Assembly (NCBI RefSeq): GCF_023501975.1
Contig: NZ_JAMFLH010000011.1
Location: forward strand, 62,001-126,000
Origin: Altererythrobacter sp. KTW20L
Lineage (GTDB): Bacteria > Pseudomonadota > Alphaproteobacteria > Sphingomonadales > Sphingomonadaceae
Direction: 5' to 3'
Length of the DNA stretch: 64,000 nt
Positions 37,683 to 47,506 of the stretch are shown in pieces. Position 1 is the first letter of the stretch. Each line of letters opens with the position of its first letter. The notes beneath the pieces are model-generated. The model was not told the origin of the DNA and did no database searches. It was given only the letters and a program-made list of their open reading frames with translations. A program made the translations under genes and the position numbers.

Positions 37683-37731
37683 GACACAATGTTCCGCCGG
37701 ATTGCGCCGACCTGCCACATTGTTCGACCGG
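37683..37731. promoter_or_regulatory. Paired direct repeats in the type III PKS promoter
   Basis: Two 18-base repeats at 37683-37700 and 37714-37731 agree at 14 positions, each holding a near-palindrome ACA-N-TGT followed by TC and CCGG. They are 31 bases apart, about three helical turns, and lie 26 to 74 bases before the PKS start. Confidence 0.45.
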
Positions 37732-37770
37732 AGGATACACGGGCGAACGGTCCCTGTGCGCGCGCCGTCA

Positions 37771-37799
37771 AACAAAAACCCGCCGCAGATGCGACGGGT
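37771..37799 (-). terminator. Rho-independent terminator after tRNA-Val
   Basis: ACCCGTCGC and GCGGCGGGT pair on the minus strand with one wobble, loop ATCT, followed by TTTTTGTTTG. It lies 19 bases beyond the tRNA 3' end. Confidence 0.85.
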
Positions 37800-37817
37800 C
37801 CATGCTTGTTCAGGGAA

Positions 37818-37892
37818 TGGTGGGCGTAGCAAGGATTGAACTTGCGACCCCTACGATGTCAACATAGTGCTCTACCACTGAGCTATACGCCC
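37818..37892 (-). tRNA. tRNA-Val (GAC)
   Basis: Read on the minus strand, a 75-base cloverleaf including an encoded CCA folds cleanly. The acceptor stem is GGGCGTA with TACGCCC, the D arm is GCTCAGTGGTAGAGC, and the anticodon stem is CTATG with CGTAG. The anticodon loop is TTGACAT (anticodon GAC, Val), and the T arm is GCAAG-TTCAATC-CTTGC. A terminator follows. Confidence 0.97.
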
Positions 37893-37963
37893 GAGCCATT
37901 CCTGATGCCTCCAAGCGGGGGCAAGGCGGGCCAGATAGCGCCGCCTTTGGCCACTTGCAAGGC

Positions 37964-38338
37964 CTACATGCTCAACGCAGTCGCATCCTCGAACATGCGC
38001 TCTATTTCAAGCACCAGATCCTTCAGGTGGAACGGCTTGGACAGCATCTTGGCATGCGGCGCTTCGCGGCTGGCTTTCAGGGTAACGGCCGCAAATCCGG
38101 TGATGAACATCACCTTGGTCGACGGGCTGATCTCGTTGCAATGCTGGGCCAGTTCGATTCCGTCCATGACCGGCATGACGATATCGGACAGCAGCAGGTC
38201 GAAGATTTCGGTTTGCAGATGGGGCAGGGCATCCTCGCCGCTACCGACCGCCACGACCGAATATCCTGCGTTTTCCAATGCGCGCGAGATATAGCCGCGC
38301 ATGGCCTGGTCGTCTTCGGCCAGCAGGATTCGGATCAT
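37964..38338 (-). CDS. cpdR: Response regulator CpdR
   Basis: CpdR is a single-domain receiver that, when unphosphorylated, primes the ClpXP protease for substrates such as CtrA and is switched off by the CckA-ChpT relay. The 124-residue protein has the acidic pocket AEDDQAMRGYI, phospho-acceptor D52 in LLLSDIVMPVMDG, the switch Thr in MFITGFAA and the conserved Lys101 in MLSKPFHL. There is no output domain. The sequence AEDDQAMRGYI is highly typical of CpdR rather than other receivers. Confidence 0.93.
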   Translation of the reverse strand: MIRILLAEDDQAMRGYISRALENAGYSVVAVGSGEDALPHLQTEIFDLLLSDIVMPVMDGIELAQHCNEISPSTKVMFITGFAAVTLKASREAPHAKMLSKPFHLKDLVLEIERMFEDATALSM

Positions 38339-38468
38339 GATATGCTCCCTGATTTGTGCGATCCCGGCCTAGACCACAAAGGCGTTAAATTCCTGTGCCG
38401 ATTTCCAGGTGACCAAGTTTGGAACAGGAGATTTTGACTTCGTGCATCCGGCAGGCCAGCAATGCCAT

Positions 38469-39425
38469 ATGGTTGATGTGATCGCGGAAAATTGTGAACC
38501 GAGTCGCGACCAGGTGGGGGTTCCCTGCGGTCTGTTACCTGGCGATCCGGGGCTGCCCGCCTTCGAGCTGGTGCAGCGCCGTCCATCGCCAATCCCCGTG
38601 CTGATTGCCGTGCCGCATGCCGGTCGCAGCTATCCGGCCGATCTCCTTGCCGCGATGCGCAACCCGCAGGACGCCTGCATCCGGCTGGAGGATCGCTTTG
38701 CCGATATGGTGGCCCGTCAGGTGGGGCAGCAGACCGGCGCGGCACTGCTCGTCGCCCACGCCCCGCGTGCCATGATCGATCTCAACCGCGCCCCTGAAGA
38801 CATGGACTGGGACATGGTCGCGGGTCCCTCTCCGCGAGGAGTATCCCGTTTTGCAGCCGGGAGAAGGGCGCGCAGCGGACTTGGCCTGGTGCCTCGCCGC
38901 TTGCCAGCGCTGGGCGAATTGTGGCGCGAACGCATGTCGCCCGACACGCTCGAAGCCCGCCTTGAACTGGTGCACCGTCCCTATCACGCCACCCTCGGGC
39001 AGGTGCTGGAAAGCCTGCGCGACCGCTGGGGCAGTGCCGTGCTGGTGGACCTCCACTCGATGCCGCCGCTGGGCCTGAAGACCGGCAGCGATCCATCAGC
39101 CGATTTCGTGGTGGGGGACCGCTATGGTTCGTCCTGCGCCGCACACCTCAGTGCGGCCGCGATCGACTATCTGGGGCAGGCCGGCTGGCGGGCGGCGCAC
39201 AACCGCCCCTATGCCGGGGGCTATGTGCTCGACCGGCATTCGGCACCCCAGCGAGGCATCCATGCCGTGCAACTGGAGATGTGCCGCGCGACCTATCTCG
39301 ATGCAGCGCTCAGGCAGCCGGGTGACGGGCTGGACCTTGTGGTCGATGCTGTCGCCGGGCTGGTCCGGCACCTGGCGGGCGAGCTCTCCACGGGGTGGAA
39401 GTACCTGCCGCAGGCTGCCGAATAG
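38469..39425 (+). CDS. N-formylglutamate amidohydrolase family protein
   Basis: This 318-residue hydrolase resembles HutG-type N-formylglutamate deformylases. Family blocks are IAVPHAGRSYPADLLA near residue 45, RLEDRFADMVARQVG, LVAHAPRAMIDLNRAPEDMD, VDLHSMPPLG and NRPYAGGYVLDRHSAP. No other histidine-degradation genes are near, so the substrate may differ. ATGs at 38409 and 38469 are both in frame; the later one is chosen because the family begins shortly after it. It diverges from cpdR. Confidence 0.85.
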   Translation: MVDVIAENCEPSRDQVGVPCGLLPGDPGLPAFELVQRRPSPIPVLIAVPHAGRSYPADLLAAMRNPQDACIRLEDRFADMVARQVGQQTGAALLVAHAPRAMIDLNRAPEDMDWDMVAGPSPRGVSRFAAGRRARSGLGLVPRRLPALGELWRERMSPDTLEARLELVHRPYHATLGQVLESLRDRWGSAVLVDLHSMPPLGLKTGSDPSADFVVGDRYGSSCAAHLSAAAIDYLGQAGWRAAHNRPYAGGYVLDRHSAPQRGIHAVQLEMCRATYLDAALRQPGDGLDLVVDAVAGLVRHLAGELSTGWKYLPQAAE

Positions 39426-39443
39426 CATTTCGCTTTTCTCATG

Positions 39444-39476
39444 AAAAAACCGCCTCGTGCAAAAAGCACGAGGCGG
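39444..39476 (-). terminator. Strong terminator of the candidate small RNA
   Basis: CCGCCTCGTGC-TTTTT-GCACGAGGCGG followed by TTTTTT on the minus strand is a perfect 11-bp stem. On the plus strand there is no T run, so it does not serve the upstream plus-strand gene. Confidence 0.9.
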
Positions 39477-39564
39477 CCAAGGTTCAGGGAGGAAGTGCGC
39501 CCCTTGGATCGAGACCCGCAGGGTACACCTTCCCGGGCAGACCATGAGGGGAGTCTGCTCGGGC
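39444..39564 (-). ncRNA. Candidate small RNA with anti-Shine-Dalgarno motifs
   Basis: The 234-bp gap between two convergent genes holds a self-contained minus-strand unit: a sigma-70-like promoter (39571-39598), about 120 bases of transcript and a perfect 11-bp terminator hairpin with six T residues. The transcript would start with a stem-loop (GCAGAC/GTCTGC) exposing CTCCCCTC-type loop bases, then GGAAGGTG/CACTTCC pairing, then a single-stranded TTCCTCCCTGAACC before the terminator. Such CCUCC-rich single strands mark trans-acting regulatory RNAs of alphaproteobacteria. No protein frame fits. It does not match 6S, SRP RNA, tmRNA or RNase P features that I can recognise. Confidence 0.5.
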
Positions 39565-39570
39565 AGAAAC

Positions 39571-39598
39571 AACATAGGATCAGTATTTGCCGTTTCAA
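39571..39598 (-). promoter_or_regulatory. Predicted promoter of the candidate small RNA
   Basis: On the minus strand TTGAAA (five of six to consensus) and TATGTT (four of six) are separated by 16 bases. The -35 lies directly after the terminator of the SapC-family gene, which suggests an independent transcript. Confidence 0.5.
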
Positions 39599-39602
39599 GA
39601 AC

Positions 39603-39634
39603 AAACGGCGCCGACCGCAAGGTCGACGCCGTTT
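39603..39634 (-). terminator. Terminator after the SapC-family gene
   Basis: AAACGGCGTCGACC and GGTCGGCGCCGTTT pair on the minus strand with one mismatch around a 4-base loop, followed by TGTTCTT. It lies 26 bases after the stop codon. Confidence 0.75.
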
Positions 39635-39659
39635 GGTACCCGGAACGGGGGAAAAGGTG

Positions 39660-40457
39660 TCAGGCCTGGCCCGCTACCGATTCGAATTCCGAGGCTGACA
39701 GCGGGCCCTTGCCCTGCATCGTCTGGCGGCCAAAAATCTGGCGCAGCAGATCGAGTGAAAGCAGGTGGGCATAGATCAGGGGCAACAGCCCGCTCTCGTT
39801 CCACTTGCGCAGCTGGTCACCGCGCATTTCGCGCAGCTTTTCCTGATTGATCATCTTGAAGCCACGGTAGATGAACGGCTGGCCGTTGCCATCCTGACGG
39901 TTGATCGCCACTTCGCCGTCCATCAGCAGGTCGGCCTTGACGATCTCGTCCATGAAGGCGCGGGTCTTGAGGCCGGCTTCCTCGAACTTCTGGCAGAAAT
40001 TCAGCAGTTCCTGCGTAGCCTGGGTCGGCTGCTTGTCGGCGTCGAACAGGTCACGCCCATCTTCGAAATCGCCAACCAGTCCGCTGGTAGGGTCAAAACA
40101 GAGCGACAGGTCGTCGGTGTTCTGCTGCAGCTTGACCAGCATAAAGGGGTAGCGGCGGATGTAGGCCGGGACATAGGGCGTACCGATCGGCGTGCCATCG
40201 GCTTCGAAAAACACGTTCACGCCTTCATTTAGGCCCATCAGCGCCAGCGGCACGGAATTCTCACCCGAAGAAAACACGATCGGGAAATCGCGCTGCGCCT
40301 GGGGGAATTCCTCCACCGTCAGCGGGATCGCATTCTGGCTCGACACCCAGGCAGCCTTATCGACTGTCTTGGCCTTCCAGCCGAGGTGGTCCTGGCTGTT
40401 GAGCGGAATGAGGTCGTTGTACATCACGGGCAAACCGGGCTTCGGCGCGCTGGCCAT
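39660..40457 (-). CDS. SapC family protein
   Basis: This 265-residue soluble protein matches the SapC family first noted in Campylobacter surface-layer loci and common in sphingomonads. It contains PVMYNDLIPLNSQDHLGWK at the start, FPIVFSSGENSVPLALMGLN, and FFEADGTPIGTPYVPAYIRRYPF. The rest is CFDPTSGLV, then a helical tail with FKMINQEKLREM. There is no signal peptide. The biochemical role is unknown; despite the name, no S-layer gene is nearby. Confidence 0.88.
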   Translation of the reverse strand: MASAPKPGLPVMYNDLIPLNSQDHLGWKAKTVDKAAWVSSQNAIPLTVEEFPQAQRDFPIVFSSGENSVPLALMGLNEGVNVFFEADGTPIGTPYVPAYIRRYPFMLVKLQQNTDDLSLCFDPTSGLVGDFEDGRDLFDADKQPTQATQELLNFCQKFEEAGLKTRAFMDEIVKADLLMDGEVAINRQDGNGQPFIYRGFKMINQEKLREMRGDQLRKWNESGLLPLIYAHLLSLDLLRQIFGRQTMQGKGPLSASEFESVAGQA

Positions 40458-40524
40458 CTTTCATCTCTCCGAAACTGAAATTGTCCTCGCAGCCTTGAAC
40501 CGGCCACGTTGCTGGGCGGGGGCT

Positions 40525-41973
40525 TTAGTGGGTGGCGGCCTCGGGCGCAAGCGGCACAAGTTTGCCCGGGTTCAGCAGTCCGTCGGGATCGAGCGCGCGC
40601 TTCACGCTGGCCATGATTGCCAGTTGCACCGGATCGCCCAGCCGGGCCAGTTCGTCGCGCTTCAACTGGCCGATGCCGTGCTCGGCGCTGATGGAGCCGC
40701 CCCAGCTGGTGACGAGGTCATGGACGTAGGTGGAAATCTCCTTGCCCTGGCCTGCTTCCCATTCGCCAGGCACGGCTGCGGCAGGCGCGAGTACATGGTA
40801 GTGGACATTGCCATCGCCCAGGTGGCCGAAGGCGACCGCCCGGGTGCCCGGGAAGCGCTCTTCGACTTGCGGCAGGGTCTCGGCCACGAAGTCGGCCATG
40901 GCGGCGACCGGTACCGAGATATCGTGCTGCATCGCTGGTCCCAAGGCGCGCTCAGCCGGGGCGATTTCGTCGCGCAGGGCCCAGAATTCCTCGGCCTGGG
41001 CCTCGTTCATCGCAATGGTGGCATCTGCCACCAGACCGGCAGCAAAGGCGCTTTCGAGCAGGCCCTGCGCCAAATCCGCCAGCCGGTCCACGCTGGCAGT
41101 ATCCGCCACCAGCTCGATCAGCGCATTCCACTCGTGCGCCTCGGCTAGCGGTGCCCGCGAGCGTGGGCTGTGGGCCAGAACTGCCTCGAGCGAGTGGCGC
41201 GGCATGACCTCGAACCCTTCAAGGGCATCGCCCGCCTCGGCCTCGGTATGGAGCAGCAGCTTGCGGGCATCCTGGATCGTCGGCAATCCTGCCCACAGCA
41301 CGACCCGGTCTGCCAGCGCCGGCAGCAGGCGCAGCGTTGCGCCGGTGACAATGCCGAGCGTTCCTTCAGAGCCGATCAGCAACTGCTTGAGGTCAAACCC
41401 GCGGTTGTCCTTCTTGAGTGGCACCAGCGCATCGAATACCGATCCATCGGCCAGTACCGCTTCCAGCCCCAGCACCTGCGCGCGCATCGATCCGTGGCGC
41501 AGGACCTGGGTGCCACCGGCGTTGGTGGCAATCAGCCCGCCGATCGTGGCCGAGCCCTTGCCTCCAAGTGTCAGAGGGAAGCGCAGGCGATGCCGCTCGG
41601 CCTCCTCGTGCAGGGTCTGCAGGATCACCCCTGCCTCGCAGGTCACTTCGCGCGCTTGCGGGTCAAGCCGGACGATCCTGTTCATCCGCCTGAGCGAGAG
41701 GACCAGCGCATCCCCGCTCGGATCGGGCGTTGCGCCGCCCGACATGCCGCTGTTCCCGCCTTGTGGCACCATCGGTACACCGTGGCGGGCGCACAGCTTT
41801 ACCAGCGCCGATACCTCCGCCGTCGATGCCGGGGAAGCCATGCCCAGCGCCCGGCCGGTATAGCGCCCGCGCCAGTCGGTGAGCCAGGGATCGACCAGCT
41901 CGGGATCCTGGGTGAACCCGCGCGGCCCAAGGAGGTTGGCGGCTTCTTCGGTGAATGTTGACCTGTCGTTCAT
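40525..41973 (-). CDS. FAD-binding oxidase of the GlcD/D-2-hydroxyacid dehydrogenase type
   Basis: This 482-residue flavoprotein oxidises 2-hydroxyacids. The VAO-type FAD domain carries GVPMVPQGGNSGMSGGATPD near residue 78, then LTLGGKGSATIGGLIATNAGG. The C-terminal FAD-linked oxidase domain has VAFGHLGDGNVHYHVL and ISAEHGIGQLKRDEL, with metal-binding His residues. It most resembles D-2-hydroxyglutarate or D-lactate dehydrogenases; the exact substrate cannot be read from sequence. It sits alone on the minus strand upstream of the SapC-family gene. Confidence 0.9.
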   Translation of the reverse strand: MNDRSTFTEEAANLLGPRGFTQDPELVDPWLTDWRGRYTGRALGMASPASTAEVSALVKLCARHGVPMVPQGGNSGMSGGATPDPSGDALVLSLRRMNRIVRLDPQAREVTCEAGVILQTLHEEAERHRLRFPLTLGGKGSATIGGLIATNAGGTQVLRHGSMRAQVLGLEAVLADGSVFDALVPLKKDNRGFDLKQLLIGSEGTLGIVTGATLRLLPALADRVVLWAGLPTIQDARKLLLHTEAEAGDALEGFEVMPRHSLEAVLAHSPRSRAPLAEAHEWNALIELVADTASVDRLADLAQGLLESAFAAGLVADATIAMNEAQAEEFWALRDEIAPAERALGPAMQHDISVPVAAMADFVAETLPQVEERFPGTRAVAFGHLGDGNVHYHVLAPAAAVPGEWEAGQGKEISTYVHDLVTSWGGSISAEHGIGQLKRDELARLGDPVQLAIMASVKRALDPDGLLNPGKLVPLAPEAATH

Positions 41974-42091
41974 GGCGGCAACTCTTGCCAGCGGGCATGG
42001 CCGCTTGCAACGCGCAAACGGCTACCAAGCACTGCGCAGGTTAAGCCGCTATTCAACCATCCAGGCTATAGCCCGGACAGGCAGGGGTTTC

Positions 42092-42724
42092 ATGAGGGGG
42101 CCCGTGCGTAGAGTTCCGCCCAGAGCAATGTTTTTGACCAGACGCCTGATCCTGACCTGCGCTGCCGTTGCAGCCCTGACCACCGCCCTGGCGGGGGAGG
42201 GGCCCTTGCGGGCGCAGGAGGGTGGGCGCGAGGTGCTGGTAAATGTCCAGCCCGAGCGCACCCCGGTCGATCTGGGACTGGACGGCATCGCCACTCCGCC
42301 GCTCCGCGTGCTCGAACAGGCCCGCCAGCCGCAGACCATGGGCCAGGTCCGCATTCGCGAGCGGGTGATCATCCGCGTGTCTCCCGGTTCGCCCGATACC
42401 CGTCAGCGGGTGCTGACCATGCAGGCCCAGCGCTCTGCTACCCCGGCCTTCCGCGAAGTGAACCATGACGACTGCGTGCGGGTAGAGAACATCGTGGGCG
42501 TTGACCCGACTGCCGACAACCGCCTGCTGCTGTTCATGGAGAACCGCAACGTCCTTGTTGCCGAGCTCGACAGGACCTGTTCTGCCCGGGCTTTCTATTC
42601 CGGCTTCTATGTGGATCGCAACGATGACGGGCGGCTTTGCGTGCGGCGTGACATGCTGCAATCGCGGGCCGGGGCTTCTTGCTCGGTGGAGAACCTGACG
42701 AGGCTGGTTTCGGCGGGAAACTGA
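42092..42724 (+). CDS. Exported protein of unknown function
   Basis: This 210-residue protein has an N-terminal signal peptide (LTRRLILTCAAVAALTTALA, cut near LRAQ). The mature part has VNVQPERTPVDLGLDG, VIIRVSPGSPDTRQ, and cysteines in NHDDCVRV, DRTCSARAFYSGFY, GRLCVRRD and ASCSVENL that could form two disulfides. I do not recognise the family. ATGs at 42092 (with an AGGGG ribosome site) and 42128 are both possible starts. The longer in-frame sequence upstream overlaps the divergent oxidase gene and is rejected. Confidence 0.72.
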   Translation: MRGPVRRVPPRAMFLTRRLILTCAAVAALTTALAGEGPLRAQEGGREVLVNVQPERTPVDLGLDGIATPPLRVLEQARQPQTMGQVRIRERVIIRVSPGSPDTRQRVLTMQAQRSATPAFREVNHDDCVRVENIVGVDPTADNRLLLFMENRNVLVAELDRTCSARAFYSGFYVDRNDDGRLCVRRDMLQSRAGASCSVENLTRLVSAGN

Positions 42725-42899
42725 CCGCCGGACTGCACGGCGGGGCGGGCAATGGCTCGCCGGCCAGCCATCGGGGGCAATTCCTTGACTTTTTCGCCTG
42801 GCAGTGCATAGGCCTGCCCTTGAGGCAGCACGCTTGCGTGCCAGCCCGACACCGCCTGTGGGAAACCCCGGGCCTCTTATCCGGACACAAGCGCACCAT

Positions 42900-44366
<1,467 letters not shown>

Positions 44367-44375
44367 CCTACCCGC

Positions 44376-44407
44376 GAAAGTGACAGAAGTGACAGTGTGT
44401 CACTTTC
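44376..44407. repeat. Inverted and direct GTGACA repeats after the helicase gene
   Basis: GAAAGTGACA and TGTCACTTTC form an exact 10-bp inverted repeat; between them lies a second direct AAGTGACA. The unit could fold as a terminator for the helicase mRNA (ATTT follows) or serve as a protein-binding cluster. A further hairpin GGACAAG/CTTGTCC lies at 44453-44472. The remaining 44410-44599 shows no convincing gene. Confidence 0.5.
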
Positions 44408-44599
44408 ATTTACCGGCCTAAATACCTGAAATTAAAGCCTGTTGTGCATCCGGGACAAGGTGACACTTGTCCGGGAGACGTGCGCCTGCATCAAAGGCAG
44501 GACGTGTGACGACGACAATGGCAAAGAGCTGGCCCGGGCCTGCCCTGTCGCGCTGCCTGTAGGAAAGCGGAAACGCGCTTGCCCGGTCAGCAGGCACGA

Positions 44600-46906
44600 T
44601 CAATCCGCCAGCGTCACAAAGCTATCAATAACCCGCTTTACCCCACTGGTAACAAAGGCAATTTCAAGCTTGTTGCCTTCCTGCCCCAGCACTTCGCCAT
44701 AGCCGAACTTGTCGTGGAACACGCGTGCGCCGACGGTAATGTCGGTGCGCGGTTTGGCGGCGAAGCTGGCGGCGCTGCGGGTGTTTTCCTTGACCCTCAG
44801 CTGCTTGGTCTCATAGCCGGTGGCCAGCGCGCGTTGCCAGCCGGGGCCGCGTGACGAGGACCGGTCGGGCCGGTCGCGCGAGACATGGGCGAAAGGGTCT
44901 TCGCTCTCGCTCCAGTTGGCGCGCCACAGGCTGGCCCCGCCGGTCATGCTGGTTTCCACCTCGATCGCATCGTCCGGCAGGTCTTCGACGAAACGGCTCG
45001 GGATCGAGCTGGTCCACTGGCCATAGATCCGCCGGTTGGCAGCATGGATGATGGTGCATCGCCGCCGCGCGCGGGTGATCGCGACATAGGCGAGGCGGCG
45101 CTCCTCCTCCAGTGATGCCAAGCCGCCTTCGTCCAGCGCACGCTGGCTGGGGAACACGCCTTCCTCCCACCCGGGTAGGAAAACGTGGTTGAATTCCAGC
45201 CCCTTGGCGGCGTGCATGGTCATGATGGTGACCTTCTCGCCATCGTCGGCCCGCTCGTTGTCCATCACCAGTGATACGTGTTCGAGGAAATCGGCCATGG
45301 TGGCATAGTCTTCCATGGCGCGGGCCAGTTCGGTCAGGTTGTCGGCACGCCCGGCACTCTCCGCGCTGCGATCGGCCTTGAGCATGGCCTCATAGCCCGA
45401 TTCTTCGATCACCCGCCGCAGCAGCTCGCTGGGCGTCACTTCCTCTGCCAGCTGCCGCCAGCGCCAGAAATCCCCCATCAGCGCCGCCACGGTGGAGCGG
45501 GCGCGGGCGGGCAGTTCGTCGCTGTCGGCCAGTTCCAGGGCCGCAGCGGCGAGCGGGATGCCCTGGGCCCGTGCGTGCTGGTACATCTTTTCCAACGTCT
45601 TGGCGCCAAGGGCGCGCTTTGGCTGGTTGTATATCCGCTCGAATGCCAGGTCGTCTGCCGGTTGGGCAATGACCCGCAAATAGGCCAGGGCATCGCGGAT
45701 TTCAGCGCGCTCGTAGAAGCGGAAGCCGCCGACGATGCGGTAATTGAGGCCGATCTGGATGAAGCGGTCCTCGAACTCGCGCGTCTGGTACTGGGCGCGT
45801 ACAAGGATCGCCACCTGGTCGAGCGGCGCGCCTTCGCGCTCCAGCCGGGTGATCTCGTCACCCACGCGGCGCGCTTCCTCCGGCCCGTCCCACACGCCGA
45901 TGACCCGCAGCTTCTCGCCGCCGCCGACTTCAGTCCACAGGGTCTTTCCGAGCCGCTGGCTGTTGGCAGCGATCAGTCCCGAAGCGGCTGCCAGGATCTG
46001 CGGGGTGGAGCGATAGTTCTGTTCCAGCCGGATGACCTTCGCGCCCGGAAAATCCTTTTCGAACCGCAGGATATTGGCCACTTCTGCGCCGCGCCATGAA
46101 TAGATCGACTGATCGTCATCTCCCACTACGCACAGGTTCTTGCGGCTTTGCGCCAGCAGCCGCAGCCACAGGTACTGGACCGCGTTGGTATCCTGGTATT
46201 CGTCCACCATGATGTATTTGAAGCGCTGCTGGTACTGCTGCAGCACTTCGGGATGGTGGCGCAGCACGTTGAGCATGTGCAGCAGAAGGTCGCCAAAATC
46301 GCAGGCGTTCAAGGCCTTCAGCCGCGCCTGGTAGGCGGTGTACATCGCCTGGCCCTTGCCGTTGGCATAGCTTTCATTGTCGAGCGCGGTGAGATCCTGC
46401 GGCGAAAGGCCGCGGTTTTTCCACCCGTCGATGAGGCTTGCCAGCTGCCGCGCTGGCCAGCGCTTTTCATCGAGGTTCTGGTCGTTGATAAGCTGTTTCA
46501 GCAGGCGTAACTGATCATCCGTGTCGATGATCGTATAGTTGCTTTCCAGCCCGACCAATTCGGCATGGCGGCGCAGCATCTTCGCGCAGATGGAGTGAAA
46601 CGTGCCGAGCCACGGCATTCCCTCCACCGCATCGCCGATCAGGTCGCCCACGCGGTGCCGCATCTCGCGCGCCGCGCGGTTGGTGAAGGTGACGCAGAGG
46701 ATCTCGCTCGGCCAGGCCAGCCGCTGGCGAATCAGGTGGGCGAGGCGGTGGGTGAGGGCGGCAGTCTTGCCGGTGCCCGCGCCTGCCAGCATCAGCACCG
46801 GTCCTTCGGTCGTCAGCACGGCCTCGCGCTGCGGATCGTTGAGGCGGGCAAGCCATTCGGGCACGTCGGCGTGGTTGCCGGAGGCAGGAAGGTGGGGCTG
46901 GTTCAC
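44600..46906 (-). CDS. uvrD: ATP-dependent DNA helicase UvrD/PcrA
   Basis: This 768-residue superfamily 1A helicase unwinds DNA 3' to 5' in nucleotide excision and mismatch repair. Motifs include the Q-region LNDPQREAV, Walker A LAGAGTGKTAALTHRL, CVTFTNRAAREM, VDEYQDTNAVQY (motif II), VVGDDDQSIYSWRGAE, LEQNYRSTPQIL, TMHAAKGLEFNHVFLPG and LAYVAITRAR. GTG at 46906 is preferred over an in-frame TTG twelve codons earlier. The C-terminal GARVFHDKFGYGEVL is the usual PcrA/UvrD tail. rsmD precedes it, 49 bases away. Confidence 0.93.
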   Translation of the reverse strand: MNQPHLPASGNHADVPEWLARLNDPQREAVLTTEGPVLMLAGAGTGKTAALTHRLAHLIRQRLAWPSEILCVTFTNRAAREMRHRVGDLIGDAVEGMPWLGTFHSICAKMLRRHAELVGLESNYTIIDTDDQLRLLKQLINDQNLDEKRWPARQLASLIDGWKNRGLSPQDLTALDNESYANGKGQAMYTAYQARLKALNACDFGDLLLHMLNVLRHHPEVLQQYQQRFKYIMVDEYQDTNAVQYLWLRLLAQSRKNLCVVGDDDQSIYSWRGAEVANILRFEKDFPGAKVIRLEQNYRSTPQILAAASGLIAANSQRLGKTLWTEVGGGEKLRVIGVWDGPEEARRVGDEITRLEREGAPLDQVAILVRAQYQTREFEDRFIQIGLNYRIVGGFRFYERAEIRDALAYLRVIAQPADDLAFERIYNQPKRALGAKTLEKMYQHARAQGIPLAAAALELADSDELPARARSTVAALMGDFWRWRQLAEEVTPSELLRRVIEESGYEAMLKADRSAESAGRADNLTELARAMEDYATMADFLEHVSLVMDNERADDGEKVTIMTMHAAKGLEFNHVFLPGWEEGVFPSQRALDEGGLASLEEERRLAYVAITRARRRCTIIHAANRRIYGQWTSSIPSRFVEDLPDDAIEVETSMTGGASLWRANWSESEDPFAHVSRDRPDRSSSRGPGWQRALATGYETKQLRVKENTRSAASFAAKPRTDITVGARVFHDKFGYGEVLGQEGNKLEIAFVTSGVKRVIDSFVTLAD

Positions 46907-46954
46907 CTGTGAACAACTAGGGAACGAATGGTCCGCGCGCAAGCGCAGGCGGAC

Positions 46955-47506
46955 CTATTCTGCCGCGTTGAGGCGCAACAGGTTGAGCTTGGCCTTGCCC
47001 ACCACACGCTCGGCATCCAGCGTGTAATCGCGCAGTTTCACGCTCTCCTTCGCGCTGGTTTCCAGCGAGATCCAGCTCGACGGGCCGATCCAACCCAGCC
47101 GCGCCATCCGGTCGAGCGCGACGTGTCCGGCGCTGGTATCATAGGGCGGATCGAGCAGGATCAGGTCGAGCGGTTCCTTCGCCGGGCCAAGCGCCAGCAC
47201 TGAAGACGCGCGCACATCGCACCGGGCCTGGGCCTGCAGGGCGGCGATGTTGGTTCGCAGGGCGCGAATCGCCGCGGCATCCTGCTCCACGAACAGGCAT
47301 GTGGCCGCGCCGCGTGACAAGGCTTCAAGGCCCAGCGCGCCTGACCCGGCAAACAGGTCGGCCACCTTGAGCCCTTCGAACGTCCCGAGTCTGCTGACCA
47401 GCATGGAGAACAGTGTCTCTCGCACGCGGTCTGCCGTGGGGCGCGTGGCATCGCCCGGCGGGGTGCGCAGCTGGCGGCGCTTCCAGTCGCCCGCGATGAT
47501 CCTCAT
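46955..47506 (-). CDS. rsmD: 16S rRNA (guanine966-N2)-methyltransferase RsmD
   Basis: RsmD methylates G966 of 16S rRNA. This 183-residue protein starts MRIIAGDWKRRQL, the standard family beginning, with RPTADRVRETLFSML, VADLFAGSGALGLEALSRGA as the SAM motif and the catalytic LILLDPPYD. The longer frame upstream reads through the pseudouridine synthase gene and is rejected. The start overlaps that gene's stop as ATGA, so the two rRNA-modification genes are coupled. Confidence 0.95.
   Translation of the reverse strand: MRIIAGDWKRRQLRTPPGDATRPTADRVRETLFSMLVSRLGTFEGLKVADLFAGSGALGLEALSRGAATCLFVEQDAAAIRALRTNIAALQAQARCDVRASSVLALGPAKEPLDLILLDPPYDTSAGHVALDRMARLGWIGPSSWISLETSAKESVKLRDYTLDAERVVGKAKLNLLRLNAAE

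Noticed and set aside
37818-37892. tRNA-Val as an integration site for a genomic island
   Set aside because: No integrase, no repeated tRNA 3' end and ordinary chromosomal genes on both sides.
39444-39564. 6S RNA or SRP RNA identity for the small RNA
   Set aside because: The closing stem and central bubble expected for 6S and the GGAAG-tetraloop domain of SRP RNA are not seen.
46907-46942. Longer UvrD start at an in-frame TTG
   Set aside because: The extra 12 residues are unlike the family and GTG at 46906 is closer to the conserved beginning.
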